Positions 52,201-61,583 of a stretch of DNA of 64,000 nt are shown piece by piece. A program made the position numbers and the translations under genes. Source of the DNA: Flavobacterium yafengii (GTDB taxonomy: Bacteria > Bacteroidota > Bacteroidia > Flavobacteriales > Flavobacteriaceae); assembly GCF_030010375.1 (NCBI RefSeq), contig NZ_JASCRY010000003.1, positions 310,001 to 374,000 of the forward strand. The letters are read 5' to 3'. The notes beneath the pieces are model-generated. The model saw only the letters and a list, made by a program, of their open reading frames with translations. It made no database searches and was not told where the DNA came from. How positions within the stretch are numbered: position 1 is the stretch's first letter; each line of letters begins with the position of its first letter.

Positions 52201-55066
52201 CAGCCGGAGCGATATCCTTGGTATCTACATAGTTTTTTGTCGCAGCATCCGTAGCGATGGTTGGCTCAGCAAGGTTTACGATTTTTTTGGTCCCTAAATC
52301 AATGTCCGCCGTCGCCGCTGCAAAACCGCTCAGCGAAATGGTGCTTTTCGAAACATCGGATGCTTTTCCTGTCACATCCCCCACAAAAAGGTTTCCGCTG
52401 GTCAGGCTAATATTAGTCGGCGCGATAATCTTGTTATCCACATAGCTCTTTGTCGCAGCATCCTGATTTACAGCTGGCTCGGCAAGGTTTACTATTTTTT
52501 TGGTCCCTAAATCAATATCCGCTGTCGCTGGAGCAAAACCACTCAGTGCAATAGTACTTTTCGAAACATCGGATGCTTTCCCTGTGAAATCCCCCACAAA
52601 AAGATTGCCGCTGGTTAGACTAATATTAGTCGGAACGATAACCTTGTTGTCCACATAGTTTTTTGTCGCAGCATCCGCAGCGGATGCTGGTTCGGCAAGA
52701 TTGTTCATTTTGAAACCACCAATGGAAATATCCGCTATTGCGGCACCTAAATCACTTAATGGAATGGCACTCTTTGGCACCGAAGTGGCCTTATTTGATA
52801 AGTCCCCTACAAGCACATAATCCGCTGCCAAGTCCAAATAAGCTGGCGTTGCCGTTCTGGTATCGACATAATATTTTGTCACCGCATCCTGATCGAATAT
52901 TGGTTCAGCTAAAAAGCTGATTCTGAATTGTGTTCCAATATCACCCATAGAAATATCATCGGTAGCTGTGCCAAAACCACTGATGGGAATAAGGTTCTTT
53001 GGACTGGCAGCCGCTTTTCCCGTTGCATTTCCTACAAACAGGTTGCCATTAGGTAAAGAAAGCATCGAGACAGGCGTAATAAAAAGATCATCCACGTATT
53101 TTTTTGTCGCAGCATCCGTGGATACTACTGGGTCGGCAAGATTTGCGATTTTTTTGGTTCCTAAATCAATATCTGCTGTCGCCGCTGCAAAACCGCTCAG
53201 TGCAATAGTGCTTTTAGAAACATCGGATGCTTTCCCTGTGCCATCCCCCACAAAAAGGTTGCCGCTGGTCAGGCTAATATCAGCCGGAGCGATATCCTTG
53301 GTATCTACATAGTTTTTTGTCGCAGCATCCGTAGCGATGGTTGGCTCAGCAAGGTTTACGATTTTTTTGTTCCCTAAATCAATGTCCGCCGTCGCCGCTG
53401 CAAAACCGCTCAGCGAAATGGTGTTTTTTGCGACGGCTGATGCATTATTTATGGAACTTCCAATGAGAAGGTTTCCTGTGGGAAGGCTAATATTAGCTGG
53501 ATTAAACGTTTTGGTGTCCACATAAAATTTTGTAGCTGCGTCCTGCGCCAAAGTTGGATCCAGCAGGTTGACAATTTTATAGTTTGTTATTCCGTTGCCT
53601 AAAGAAATATTCGCGATTGCATTGGCAAAACCACTGATTGGAACAAGGCTTTTTGAAACGGCTGCTGCTCTATTGGAAGCATTTCCCACAAACAAGCTAT
53701 TATTGGGTAATGCAAGTAGAGTAGGACTTGTAAATAATCCATCAACGTAGCTTTTGTTCGTTGCATCAGTTCCGCTAGATGGATTGGCAAGATTAATAAT
53801 TTTATGGTTAATCATCCCGTCACCCAAAGAGACATTATTGGCAGGATTGGCGAAACCATCGAGCGTGATACCTGTCTTGTCTAGTTTTGCTTCGGTAACG
53901 GCGCTATTTTTAATCGTCAGGTTTCCGTTGCTGCTCATCGTTGCATCACCGAATAGGAGAACAGGAACCGCCACATTGGAGGAATTCCCCACAAAAATTC
54001 TCCCGCTCGGGAGGGAGTTATCCATCGGCATCCAAACAGTTCCGTTATATACATATAGACGGTGGTCTGAAGTGTTATAAAATAATGCTCCTTCTTTTAC
54101 ACTTATTGTAATTGGGTCCGGATTGACCGTCCCTGATGGTGTCGATCCATTGGTAGATACTTCTACCCAATTACTGTTAGCGTCAAAAACGTACAATATG
54201 TTGAGATCCGTATTAAAAAAAAGGTCTCCAGGCTTACCCCCTGTTGGCATATCAGCCTCCGTGCCTCCAGCAGTGGTAGAGCCGCTAATATTGGCCCATT
54301 GTGAATCTGCATTCCTCATGTACAGTGCCTTCTCGCCGGTCGCATAAAAAATGTCTCCCATTTTGTAAGTCGTCGGTAACGAAGAGAGGGTTACCGGGGA
54401 TACCCACGAGGTGCCATCAAAAACATAATACTGACTATCCCAAAATGATTTAATTACGTCGCCCACTGCTCCGGGAGGCGCACTGGAAACGGGAGAGCTA
54501 TAATCATCTGGAATAGCAGTTATTGTTACCCATCCCGACCCCGTCAATTTATACATTTTGGAATCGCTGGTATTTAAAATTACCTCTCCAACAACATTAG
54601 ATCCAACAGGCACGGAAGTGCCAGAACTGTACTTTGGTAATTTTGCATCGATTGAGAGGGTTGCCGTATTTAAAGCGGCGATAAATGCACCTTGCGGAGT
54701 ATTAGTCGTAATTAACGGGAATCCGCTATCGCTGGGGCTATAAATAATACCCAGCCCTAATTGCGGTGCGAGAGCATCAAAGGCCTTTGAAGTGGTGCTA
54801 ATCTCAGACCCATCAACAGTCAACGACATTATTTCGAAAGTATTCCCATTTGCATCTATAATTCGATCCCCAACAGATACACCGCCAGCGTCGAATGAGC
54901 CTGAAAGATCAATAAAATCTCCTTTTATCAAATAATTCGTGCCCCCTGGAGCAGTGACCGAGTTGATGTTTAATTGTCCATTAAATTGCTTTAAAGTTTG
55001 CGCATGAACCGATAAGGTAAAAAACAATAAAATAAAACCTATAATATAAATTTTGAATAATTTCAT
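49238..55066 (-). CDS. giant secreted fibre protein with about 19 tail-fibre-like repeats and a C-terminal S74 chaperone domain (1942 aa)
   Basis: A signal peptide (KIYIIGFILLFFTLSVHA) precedes a beta-rich head (LKQFNGQLNINSVTAPGG...) and several 'GxxxYNTSDxxLYVYNGTxWxPM' modules. About 19 units of about 71 residues follow, each with KSTIALSGFAAATADIDLG, KKIVNLAEP, DAATKNYVD, and DISLTSGNLFVGDGTGKASD. The C-terminal 110 residues are a Peptidase_S74 intramolecular chaperone: SDNRLKTHIETLLNVLQKIE, GVSFEYKD, IGVIAQELQSVFPEMV, VDYTQLAGVLIQAVKEQQKE, then a coiled coil. S74 domains in phage tail spikes trimerise the fibre and cut themselves off. The architecture is that of a phage-like trimeric fibre carried by a bacterial signal peptide. 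Confidence 0.88.
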   Translation of the reverse strand: MKLFKIYIIGFILLFFTLSVHAQTLKQFNGQLNINSVTAPGGTNYLIKGDFIDLSGSFDAGGVSVGDRIIDANGNTFEIMSLTVDGSEISTTSKAFDALAPQLGLGIIYSPSDSGFPLITTNTPQGAFIAALNTATLSIDAKLPKYSSGTSVPVGSNVVGEVILNTSDSKMYKLTGSGWVTITAIPDDYSSPVSSAPPGAVGDVIKSFWDSQYYVFDGTSWVSPVTLSSLPTTYKMGDIFYATGEKALYMRNADSQWANISGSTTAGGTEADMPTGGKPGDLFFNTDLNILYVFDANSNWVEVSTNGSTPSGTVNPDPITISVKEGALFYNTSDHRLYVYNGTVWMPMDNSLPSGRIFVGNSSNVAVPVLLFGDATMSSNGNLTIKNSAVTEAKLDKTGITLDGFANPANNVSLGDGMINHKIINLANPSSGTDATNKSYVDGLFTSPTLLALPNNSLFVGNASNRAAAVSKSLVPISGFANAIANISLGNGITNYKIVNLLDPTLAQDAATKFYVDTKTFNPANISLPTGNLLIGSSINNASAVAKNTISLSGFAAATADIDLGNKKIVNLAEPTIATDAATKNYVDTKDIAPADISLTSGNLFVGDGTGKASDVSKSTIALSGFAAATADIDLGTKKIANLADPVVSTDAATKKYVDDLFITPVSMLSLPNGNLFVGNATGKAAASPKNLIPISGFGTATDDISMGDIGTQFRISFLAEPIFDQDAVTKYYVDTRTATPAYLDLAADYVLVGDLSNKATSVPKSAIPLSDLGAAIADISIGGFKMNNLAEPASAADAATKNYVDNKVIVPTNISLTSGNLFVGDFTGKASDVSKSTIALSGFAPATADIDLGTKKIVNLAEPAVNQDAATKSYVDNKIIAPTNISLTSGNLFVGDVTGKASDVSKSTISLSGFAAATADIDLGTKKIVNLAEPTIATDAATKNYVDTKDIAPADISLTSGNLFVGDGTGKASDVSKSTIALSGFAAATADIDLGTKKIANLADPVVSTDAATKNYVDTRVITPTNISLTSGNLFVGDGTGKASDVSKSTISLSGFAAATADIDLGTKKIVNLAEPTIAADAATKNYVDNRVVAPTNISLTSGNFFVGDVTGKASDVSKSTIALSGFAAATADIDLGTKKIVNLAEPAVNQDAATKNYVDNKIIAPTNISLTSGNLFVGDGTGKASDVSKSTITLSGFAAATADIDLGIKKIVNLADPVVSTDAVTKNYVDTKVIFPADISLTSGNLFVGDGTGKAADVSKSTISLSGFAAATADIDLGAKKIVNLAEPTIAADAATKNYVDNRVVAPTNISLTSGNFFVGDVTGKASDVSKSTIALSGFAAATADIDLGTKKIVNLAEPAVNQDAATKNYVDNKIIAPTNISLTSGNLFVGDGTGKASDVSKSTIALSGFAAATADIDLGIKKIVNLADPVVSTDAVTKNYVDTKVIFPADISLTSGNLFVGDGTGKAADVSKSTISLSGFAAATADIDLGAKKIVNLAEPTIAADAATKNYVDSKVVTIASISLADGNLFVGDATGKASSVPKNNILLSGFGVPTEDIFIGGFKLRGLADPSANQDAATKSYVDSKSSKPPVSATAPAAPVTGDMYYNTTDNHLYVFNGTEWVPMDNKLADGQLYIGNAAGTAVSTAKNTIPLSGFGVATADIYVGSGINSYRIRNLAEPENAQDATTRNYVDNRVIGASNIGLSSGNIFLGDGTGKASDVATSTIALSAFGMATTDISLGNGTINHNIVNLADPTFDHQAATKRYVDASMTNATAAGKDNMGNHTATQNIKLAFNFINNDGQNGKGLTFDTAGNTSFGQDVTVNGNFYTPSDNRLKTHIETLLNVLQKIEQIRGVSFEYKDQHKYATGQKIGVIAQELQSVFPEMVTQDKDGFLKVDYTQLAGVLIQAVKEQQKEIDALKTRMDHQQEQINSILKKKD
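50540..51830. repeat. two tandem 639-bp higher-order repeats (three units each)
   Basis: The block from about 50540 repeats from about 51179 with only a few base changes. The period of 639 equals three 213-bp units. Nearby, 52021-52343 and 53101-53423 are two further near-identical copies (2 mismatches in 323 bases, offset 1080 bases, which is 360 codons). These are recent duplications inside the 1942-aa gene. Confidence 0.8.
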
Positions 55067-55079
55067 ATTTTTTCTGTCA

Positions 55080-58000
55080 TTAAGGTCTTAATACTATATA
55101 AAAACCATTTCCACCGCTATGAGAGCCTAGACTTGCTGTCTGCAGTGTAATGCTTCCGGCCCCATAATTAATTACCGTCCAGCTGAAATTAGTAGTGGCC
55201 GGACTTTGTATTGAGTTTACAATGGGAGTAATTACGTTGTTATCGGCAATCAGAGCCAATGGCAAAACAACATCGGTCGCGTTGTTGTTCCAGCGACCCG
55301 CAGAATCAGTAATTGTTATGTCCATTTTGTTGTCAGCCGGGTTACCCAATGCAGCCTTAGAGGTAGAAAATTTGAAATAGTCCAGGTCTACTCCCACAGG
55401 GACGGTTATCACCAAGCTCGCACCAGTCAAAACAGCCGTGACACCCACACCCGTTGCCCGGACAAAGTAATTAGCATTGCCATTCGGGTGATAGGCAACA
55501 GGTGATGACCCTCCGGAGGGGGCAACCCACGCTGCTGCGGTTCCACCCGCGTTTACCGTCAAAACTTTGTTGGCATCGGAAGCACCTGTTATAGCCGCCA
55601 TCTTATCCAATTTAGTTTTATCTCCAGGTAGCATTAAACTGGCATCGCTAGTTGATCCTGCGGCAATTGTTACATCCGTTCCAGTGTCTGAGTATAACAA
55701 TCCCTGCGTTGAAGAACTGGTATAGCTTAAATTAGCTCCCCCTCCGCCGCCAGTTGCACTCAATGTACTGCCCACAAAAGACAATCCGCCACCTAGGGTA
55801 ATTTCGCCAACAGTAGTTCCTGCTTGCCCGGAACCCAACAATTTGCCTGCGGTCATAGTTTGCATCTTGGCATAAGTGACCGCGCCTGGAGCAATAGTGG
55901 CCGTACCTGTGGCATTTGCACTGCCGTTAAAGGCAGATGAGGTGTATACAACATCGCCTGAAGTACTTATAGTTCTACCGGTTTGAAGGGTTGTTGCCGT
56001 TCCCGCATTGCCGATGATATTTGTTTGGTCGCCGGTGTTACTTCCGGATACACCATTTAATTTTATCTTATCGGAAGGCAACATCAAACTGGCATCGACA
56101 GTTGATCCTGCAGGAATTGTGGCATCCGTTCCAGTGTCAGACAATACCACTCCTTGTGTTGCGGAATTTGTATAGATTAAATTGGCTCCTCCAACGCCTG
56201 ACGCACTCAATGTACTGCCCGCAAAAGACAATCCGCCACCTAGGGTAATTTCGCCAACAGTAGTTCCTGCTTGCCCCGAGCCCAATAATTTGCCAGCGGT
56301 CATAGTTTGCATCTTGGTATAAGTGACTGCGCCTGGAGCAATAGTGGCCGCACCTGTGGCATTTGCACTGCCGTTAAAGGCTGATGAGGTGTATACAACA
56401 TCGCCAGAGGTACTTATAGTTCTACCGGTTTGAAGGGTTGTTGCCGTTCCCGCATTGCCTGTAATTGTAATTTGGTCACCGGTATTGCTTCCGGTTATAG
56501 CATTTAATTTTATCTTATCGGAAGGCAACATCAAACTGGCATCGATAGTTGATCCTGCGGGAATTGTGGCATCCGTTCCAGTGTCAGACAATACCACTCC
56601 TTGTGTTGGGGAATTTGTATAGATTAAATTGGCTCCTCCAACGCCTGACGCACTCAATGTACTGCCCGCAAAAGACAATCCGCCACCCAGGGTAATTTCA
56701 CTAACAGTAGTTCCTGCTTGCCCCGAGCCCAACAATTTGCCGGCGGTCATAGCTTGGATCTTATTATACGTCACTTTCGCAGGACCAATCGTGGTGACGT
56801 TGCCAACAGAGGTAACATCCCCTGTAAATGTCTGGTCCCCGGAATTGGTTCCGGTTAATCCCAAATCCGTTTTGAGGGTGCTCAACGATTGTACTTCTGG
56901 AACTCCAATGGCGGCAGTTTTCCGATAAAAAACGGTACCTGTGGCTACATCGTTCATTTTGGCGAGGGTGACCGCTTTATTTGCAATCGTAGTTACATTT
57001 CCAGAAGAGGTTACCTCTCCTGTAAATACCTGGTCTCCAGTATTGGTTCCTGTTAAATTGGCTCCTGACACATTTCCTGTAGCAACTATCGACGTGGGCG
57101 TTATAGCTCCTAAGGTCAGCGTTATAGCCGGTGTCGTTGTAGCATTAGCAACTGAACCGCTGATACCATTAGTAGTTACCACCGATACAGTACTTACCGC
57201 TCCACCTGCTGAACCATTAGTTGCAGCTGTAATTCTTCCCTTTGCATCAACTGTAATATTCGCAGCATTATAATCGCCTGCAATAACTGCTGTATTGCTT
57301 AATGAAATTGAAGGGCCAGCAGTAACACCATCTCCTGAATTTACAACGACATCAGTTGATCCCGTAATGGTTCGCGTAGTGGCTGTTCCATTTCCCGTTC
57401 GCACTATAATTCCATTGGTTCCAAGTCCCGCTACTGCTGTAAGATCTGCATCGGAATTTTGTTTGGTTCCCACATTTGTGTCAACATAAGTTTTGGTTGC
57501 TTTTACACTCGGATATTTACTATCAAGAGTCCCGTCACCTGCTACATCAGTGCTTCTATTTACTATGTCTTCTTTTTTATTCAATTCCGTTTGAGTTGCT
57601 GCACTCACTGGCTTCGCATTGTCACTAGTGTTGTTTACATCCCCTAGAAGTATATCCGTTTTTGTCAGTGAGACACTTCCGCTGTATCCATTTACGCTCT
57701 GCACACCACTTCCTGGGGTAAGTATTTCTTTCCAATTGACAAGAATTGACCCCGGAGTAGCAGCTAATACATAACTTCTGCTTTGATCGGTCCTGATTAC
57801 CGTACTACCCACCGAAGGGTTTATTAAAGCAAGCATGGCCGCTTCGCTGTTTAAAACATCTACTGATGAGAATGAAATCGCTGGAATCTGGCTGGAAGGT
57901 ATTTTACCGATTGCATCCAGCGTAGCAACCCCATTAGCGACAGCCTTTTCCGTTATATCTATTTTACTGTTTAGTTCCGTTTTAGTTGCATTACTAACCG

Positions 58001-59510
58001 GTTTATTGGCATCGCTGCTGTTACTCACCTGATCCAAACTTAAATCTGATTTAACCTGCGCTGGCGTTCTTTCCCTTAAGGTGCTTGCATCAAGGGCGCT
58101 AATAAAATTACCTGGAGTATAGGATGTAATTCCTGTCCCTCCTTTAGTAACCGGTAAATTAGTAATTATTGGTTCTTTTAACGATAGTCCAGGAACCGTT
58201 GGAGCACTGGCTGTACCTGCCAAATCTCCAGCTAGCTGAATTTTACCCGTAGCTATTGCTGTTGCATCACTAACAGCTATACCAGCAATGGCTGTATTCA
58301 CTCGACCATCAACATATGTTTTGGTCGCCTTTTCAGTGGGATAACTGTTATCTGAATTCGCGGTGAAGGTACCATCCGTACTTTTATTTGCTTTGTCTTC
58401 TTTTAAATTCAATGCCGTTTGAGTATCAGTACTTACCTGCTTTTCGGCATCACTGGTGTTACTTACCTGATCTAAACCTAATGCTGCTTTTACCTGCGTT
58501 GGTGTTCTTTGATATAGCGTAGTTGCATCAAGGGCGCTAATAAAATTACCTGGAGTGTAGGATGTAATTCCCGTACCCCCTTTAGTAACCGGTAAATTAG
58601 TAATGATAGGTTCTTTTAGCAATAAGCCAGGAACAGTTGGAGCATCAGCCGTACCGCCAAGATCATTGGCGAGCCTCACTATCCCTTTTGTTACGGTTGT
58701 AGCATCAGAAACTCCGCTAGTTGAGCCGTCTCTTGCAGCAGTGATTCTTCCGTTTGCATCCACTGTAATATTTGCCGCAGTATAACTACCTGGGGTGACG
58801 GCTGTATTTGACAAACCCAACAATCCGGATGTTGTTCCATTACCCGTAAGCGAACCGTCATGCAACACTTTTCCACCACCAATCAATGCCGAAAAATCCA
58901 CTTGACTATTTCTTGGTCCAGATATAGAAAGTATGGGACCTGTCAGACTTAGCGATTGGTTAAGGTCACTCAGACTTACTGAATTTCCATCTTTAACTGA
59001 TAAATTATACGAAGAATCGAAACTAAGAACAGGTGCGACACCACTACCCGCCCCCCCTTTTGGCCCTACCAACGCTATTCCATCTGAAGGCCAACCTCCT
59101 GACGTTTTTGGACCATACAGAACCACACTACCGGTATTTATATAGAAATCTCCATCTGAGCCAATAGCTGACGAAGGATTAGTATTCCCGTTTAAAATGG
59201 TATTAGCATTTACCCCGTTACCAACAGTTAACTCCGAACTGTTTACCAATCTTTGCCACTGTCCATTATTATTATAATAAAAGCCAGGAGAATTATTAGT
59301 TTGGTAAATCAACAAACCATTGGCCGGACTATTGATAGCACTGCGTTGCACAAATGACAACCTTGGGATTAGCACCCCTTTTGAAGTAGACAACACTTCA
59401 AGCTGTGCACTTGTGTCCGGAACATTCGTACCGATTCCTACCTGAGCCTTTGCATTAAATGCAAATAGCAACCCAATAAACATTATATAATATTTAGCCG
59501 TATCGTTCAT
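55080..59510 (-). CDS. giant secreted tail-fibre-like protein (1476 aa)
   Basis: A signal peptide (YYIMFIGLLFAFNAKAQ) is followed by the Bacteroidota fibre N-module (VGIGTNVPDTSAQLEV, GVLIPRLSFVQRSAI, NGLLIYQTNNSPGFYYNNNG). The body consists of tail-fibre-like repeats. Two copies of a block with GLLLKEPIITNLPVTKGGTG occur near 58.1 and 58.6 kb. Three copies of a 149-residue block (GKLLGSGQAGTTVGEITLGG, LSDTGTDATIPAGS, GRTISTSGDVVYTSSAFNGS) occur with a period of 447 bases. The C-terminal about 120 residues form a distinct beta-rich head (VAYHPNGNANYFVRATG ... GFYIVLRP). No T9SS domain is seen. It is the first gene of the minus-strand operon, 13 bases before the 1942-aa gene. Confidence 0.85.
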   Translation of the reverse strand: MNDTAKYYIMFIGLLFAFNAKAQVGIGTNVPDTSAQLEVLSTSKGVLIPRLSFVQRSAINSPANGLLIYQTNNSPGFYYNNNGQWQRLVNSSELTVGNGVNANTILNGNTNPSSAIGSDGDFYINTGSVVLYGPKTSGGWPSDGIALVGPKGGAGSGVAPVLSFDSSYNLSVKDGNSVSLSDLNQSLSLTGPILSISGPRNSQVDFSALIGGGKVLHDGSLTGNGTTSGLLGLSNTAVTPGSYTAANITVDANGRITAARDGSTSGVSDATTVTKGIVRLANDLGGTADAPTVPGLLLKEPIITNLPVTKGGTGITSYTPGNFISALDATTLYQRTPTQVKAALGLDQVSNTSDAEKQVSTDTQTALNLKEDKANKSTDGTFTANSDNSYPTEKATKTYVDGRVNTAIAGIAVSDATAIATGKIQLAGDLAGTASAPTVPGLSLKEPIITNLPVTKGGTGITSYTPGNFISALDASTLRERTPAQVKSDLSLDQVSNSSDANKPVSNATKTELNSKIDITEKAVANGVATLDAIGKIPSSQIPAISFSSVDVLNSEAAMLALINPSVGSTVIRTDQSRSYVLAATPGSILVNWKEILTPGSGVQSVNGYSGSVSLTKTDILLGDVNNTSDNAKPVSAATQTELNKKEDIVNRSTDVAGDGTLDSKYPSVKATKTYVDTNVGTKQNSDADLTAVAGLGTNGIIVRTGNGTATTRTITGSTDVVVNSGDGVTAGPSISLSNTAVIAGDYNAANITVDAKGRITAATNGSAGGAVSTVSVVTTNGISGSVANATTTPAITLTLGAITPTSIVATGNVSGANLTGTNTGDQVFTGEVTSSGNVTTIANKAVTLAKMNDVATGTVFYRKTAAIGVPEVQSLSTLKTDLGLTGTNSGDQTFTGDVTSVGNVTTIGPAKVTYNKIQAMTAGKLLGSGQAGTTVSEITLGGGLSFAGSTLSASGVGGANLIYTNSPTQGVVLSDTGTDATIPAGSTIDASLMLPSDKIKLNAITGSNTGDQITITGNAGTATTLQTGRTISTSGDVVYTSSAFNGSANATGAATIAPGAVTYTKMQTMTAGKLLGSGQAGTTVGEITLGGGLSFAGSTLSASGVGGANLIYTNSATQGVVLSDTGTDATIPAGSTVDASLMLPSDKIKLNGVSGSNTGDQTNIIGNAGTATTLQTGRTISTSGDVVYTSSAFNGSANATGTATIAPGAVTYAKMQTMTAGKLLGSGQAGTTVGEITLGGGLSFVGSTLSATGGGGGANLSYTSSSTQGLLYSDTGTDVTIAAGSTSDASLMLPGDKTKLDKMAAITGASDANKVLTVNAGGTAAAWVAPSGGSSPVAYHPNGNANYFVRATGVGVTAVLTGASLVITVPVGVDLDYFKFSTSKAALGNPADNKMDITITDSAGRWNNNATDVVLPLALIADNNVITPIVNSIQSPATTNFSWTVINYGAGSITLQTASLGSHSGGNGFYIVLRP
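55720..56860. repeat. 447-bp tandem repeats (three copies, last incomplete)
   Basis: The segment GCACTCAATGTACTGCCC recurs at about 55756, 56203 and 56650 (period 447 = 149 codons) with near-identical surroundings. Each copy encodes the LSASG...LLGSGQAGTT...DATIPAGS block of the 1476-aa protein. Confidence 0.75.
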
Positions 59511-61232
59511 TATAGTTGTCTATTTTAAATCTAAAGAATAAGAAAGCGAAAATAAATTGGCTCACTCAAAAGCCCAAAAGCCTTTCTTTGAGAACAAAGC
59601 ACCCGTTAACCACAGCACTCACAAAGCTTGCTTTTGACGCATAACCACTTAAAAAACACAAACACGTAGGATTAATGCTGTTTATATATAGCTCTGGATG
59701 ATTATTATTTTACAGGAATTTAACTATAAAATAATAATCGTGAGACTACCAAAATCCGACGCTCTTCTTTCGCATTTAAATACATACTACAAAAGTACCG
59801 TGCTTTTAAATCAGTCGCACTAGACAAATGTCCAAAAACAAATCGTTGTTGTTTGATAAAAGTCAGCTCATCAAATTTTAATTACTAATTATTAACCGAC
59901 TCACAAACTGCAATTTTTAAAAAAATAAGCAACAACAGATTAACTCAGTTTTCAGACATGCAAAATCGGGCATACATAAATATCTAGAGCTCTCAGAAAT
60001 AAAAAAAAAAAAAAAATATTCATAGATGCGCCTTATTTTTCCAAAAAAAAAGAATTGAAACTTAAGTAAAACTGAAAATATCTCGAAACAAAAAAAGTTG
60101 GACAAGGTTGTTGTATTTATACAATAACCTACTTATTAGAAAAGACATTTTCTCAATCGAAAATATCTTCTCATTTTAAATACTTTATTGACTGTTCCTA
60201 AAAAAAGCTTATTGTTTTTTTTAACATCAAACATTCCTACTCGGCGTCCATTAGTTTTTTTTTCAGCTCATATCTATTTTCCTGTCTAGAGTCCGTTTTA
60301 CATTTCCTTTATCACAAAAACTTCCCACACCAAATACCTCGAGTATTTTACGTCTTTAATAGAGCGGTGAAACCATCAGATCCAAATCTCCAGCAAGTTC
60401 CAAGATGCTTGCTCTCTCATTTCTTAATTGAACAGCTTTTTCCTTCACATATCTATTTCATATTTTAAAATATAGACTTCATCTTAACTTTTACCTCCAG
60501 CCAAATTAACTTGCCCAGCACCAATATTTTGCGCGATTGAAAGATGAATCACTACTTAAGGAAAAATTGCAAATGCTTATTTAAATCTTTTAAAAAAAGG
60601 ACACAAAAAAAACACACAATTCACTTATTAACTTGAGTGCATAAAAATTTAAAAAAAACATCGCATTTTTGCACAAATGTTAAAAAAACGAGAGGTTAAA
60701 AAATAAACATTCTGCTAGTAGACGAAAAATCTATTATTAGCCCGATAGCACCAAAAAAAATGATTTTATGTAATTAATTTGTATAATTTGATCTGTTATT
60801 AGGTTATCTTAAATGTCATTGAAAATTAGTAAACCTTGCTAATATTAATAATTTGATTTTTTGGATCAAAATAATTGGTCTAAATATATTTTTTTGAATT
60901 TTAGTAACTTATTTTGTTGCTTTAGGCGGCTTTTATTTTTTATTTTTAGATTAGTAAGAGAGATTTCATATAATTCCTGCAGCCTAATCAGCAATGGTAA
61001 GCCATAAGTATACTAATTTTAAAAGACAGACCTTCATTTTTTATCAGTTAAGCAATTTTAATTTGAAGAAAAAAGATCTTTGAAATGAACAAAACAGGAA
61101 TAATTATAAATATTGAAATAAAATCAATTTTAGCTCATAAAAATTTCAACTTAAAAAATCAGAACAACTAGCTAAGGTTAAGTTATAAAAAAATTAAGAT
61201 CTATTAGATCTATTAAATGAAATTAGAAAATA
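59511..61232. other. 1.7-kb AT-rich non-coding region upstream of the giant-protein operon
   Basis: There is no convincing gene on either strand; the open stretches are low-complexity. The complement of 59790-59797 is TACTTTTG, a possible -7 box for the operon with a 280-base leader, but the best -33 candidate is 27 bases away, which is too far. The region could carry the regulatory sequence of the giant operon. Confidence 0.45.
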
Positions 61233-61583
61233 ATGACTAGAAAGAAAGGGTTAGTGTATGATAATCAAAAATATTTTTCGAGGCTTTTAAAATATGAATT
61301 TCAAGAAGATCTTTCTTTTGATACTTATTGTGATTTTAAGTATTTTGATGTAGCATTAAATGATTATTCTATTATCATTTTTGTAATATATTCAGAAGAG
61401 GAATTATTTGATTTTATGAAAGTATATAAAAAAGGAATTCCATTAATAATGTGCACGTTTAGCAAAGAAAGATTTATGAAATTACAAAAAATTGACGACC
61501 TAATACTATTGGACACATCAAAAATACGAGCGGAAATCGTTACAGATTTAAAGTATTATTTTAATCTCGTAAATGCTCTTTGA
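61233..61583 (+). CDS. receiver-like small protein (degenerate REC)
   Basis: A 116-aa soluble protein. The alternating strands and helices (KGLVYDNQKYFSRLLKYEF, DYSIIIFVIYSEEEL, GIPLIMCTFSKERFM, DLILLDTSKIRAEIV) resemble a response-regulator receiver fold. The paired acidic residues of the pocket and a clear phospho-acceptor D in the usual place are not recognisable, so phosphorylation is doubtful. No output domain follows. It is alone, flanked by about 1.6 and 0.7 kb of non-coding AT-rich DNA. It may be an atypical REC adaptor or another small Rossmann-like protein. Confidence 0.55.
   Translation: MTRKKGLVYDNQKYFSRLLKYEFQEDLSFDTYCDFKYFDVALNDYSIIIFVIYSEEELFDFMKVYKKGIPLIMCTFSKERFMKLQKIDDLILLDTSKIRAEIVTDLKYYFNLVNAL

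Noticed and set aside
49238..55066. CRISPR-like array because of regular 213-bp repeats
   Set aside because: The repeats are protein-coding, in frame and far longer than CRISPR units; no cas genes are present.
36641..59510. Prophage tail module
   Set aside because: The fibre genes carry bacterial signal peptides and no capsid, terminase, baseplate, lysis or integrase genes are present.
59917..60105. Small minus-strand open frame, Phe-rich
   Set aside because: Low-complexity poly-A/T sequence read as Phe/Lys; no start signal or family.
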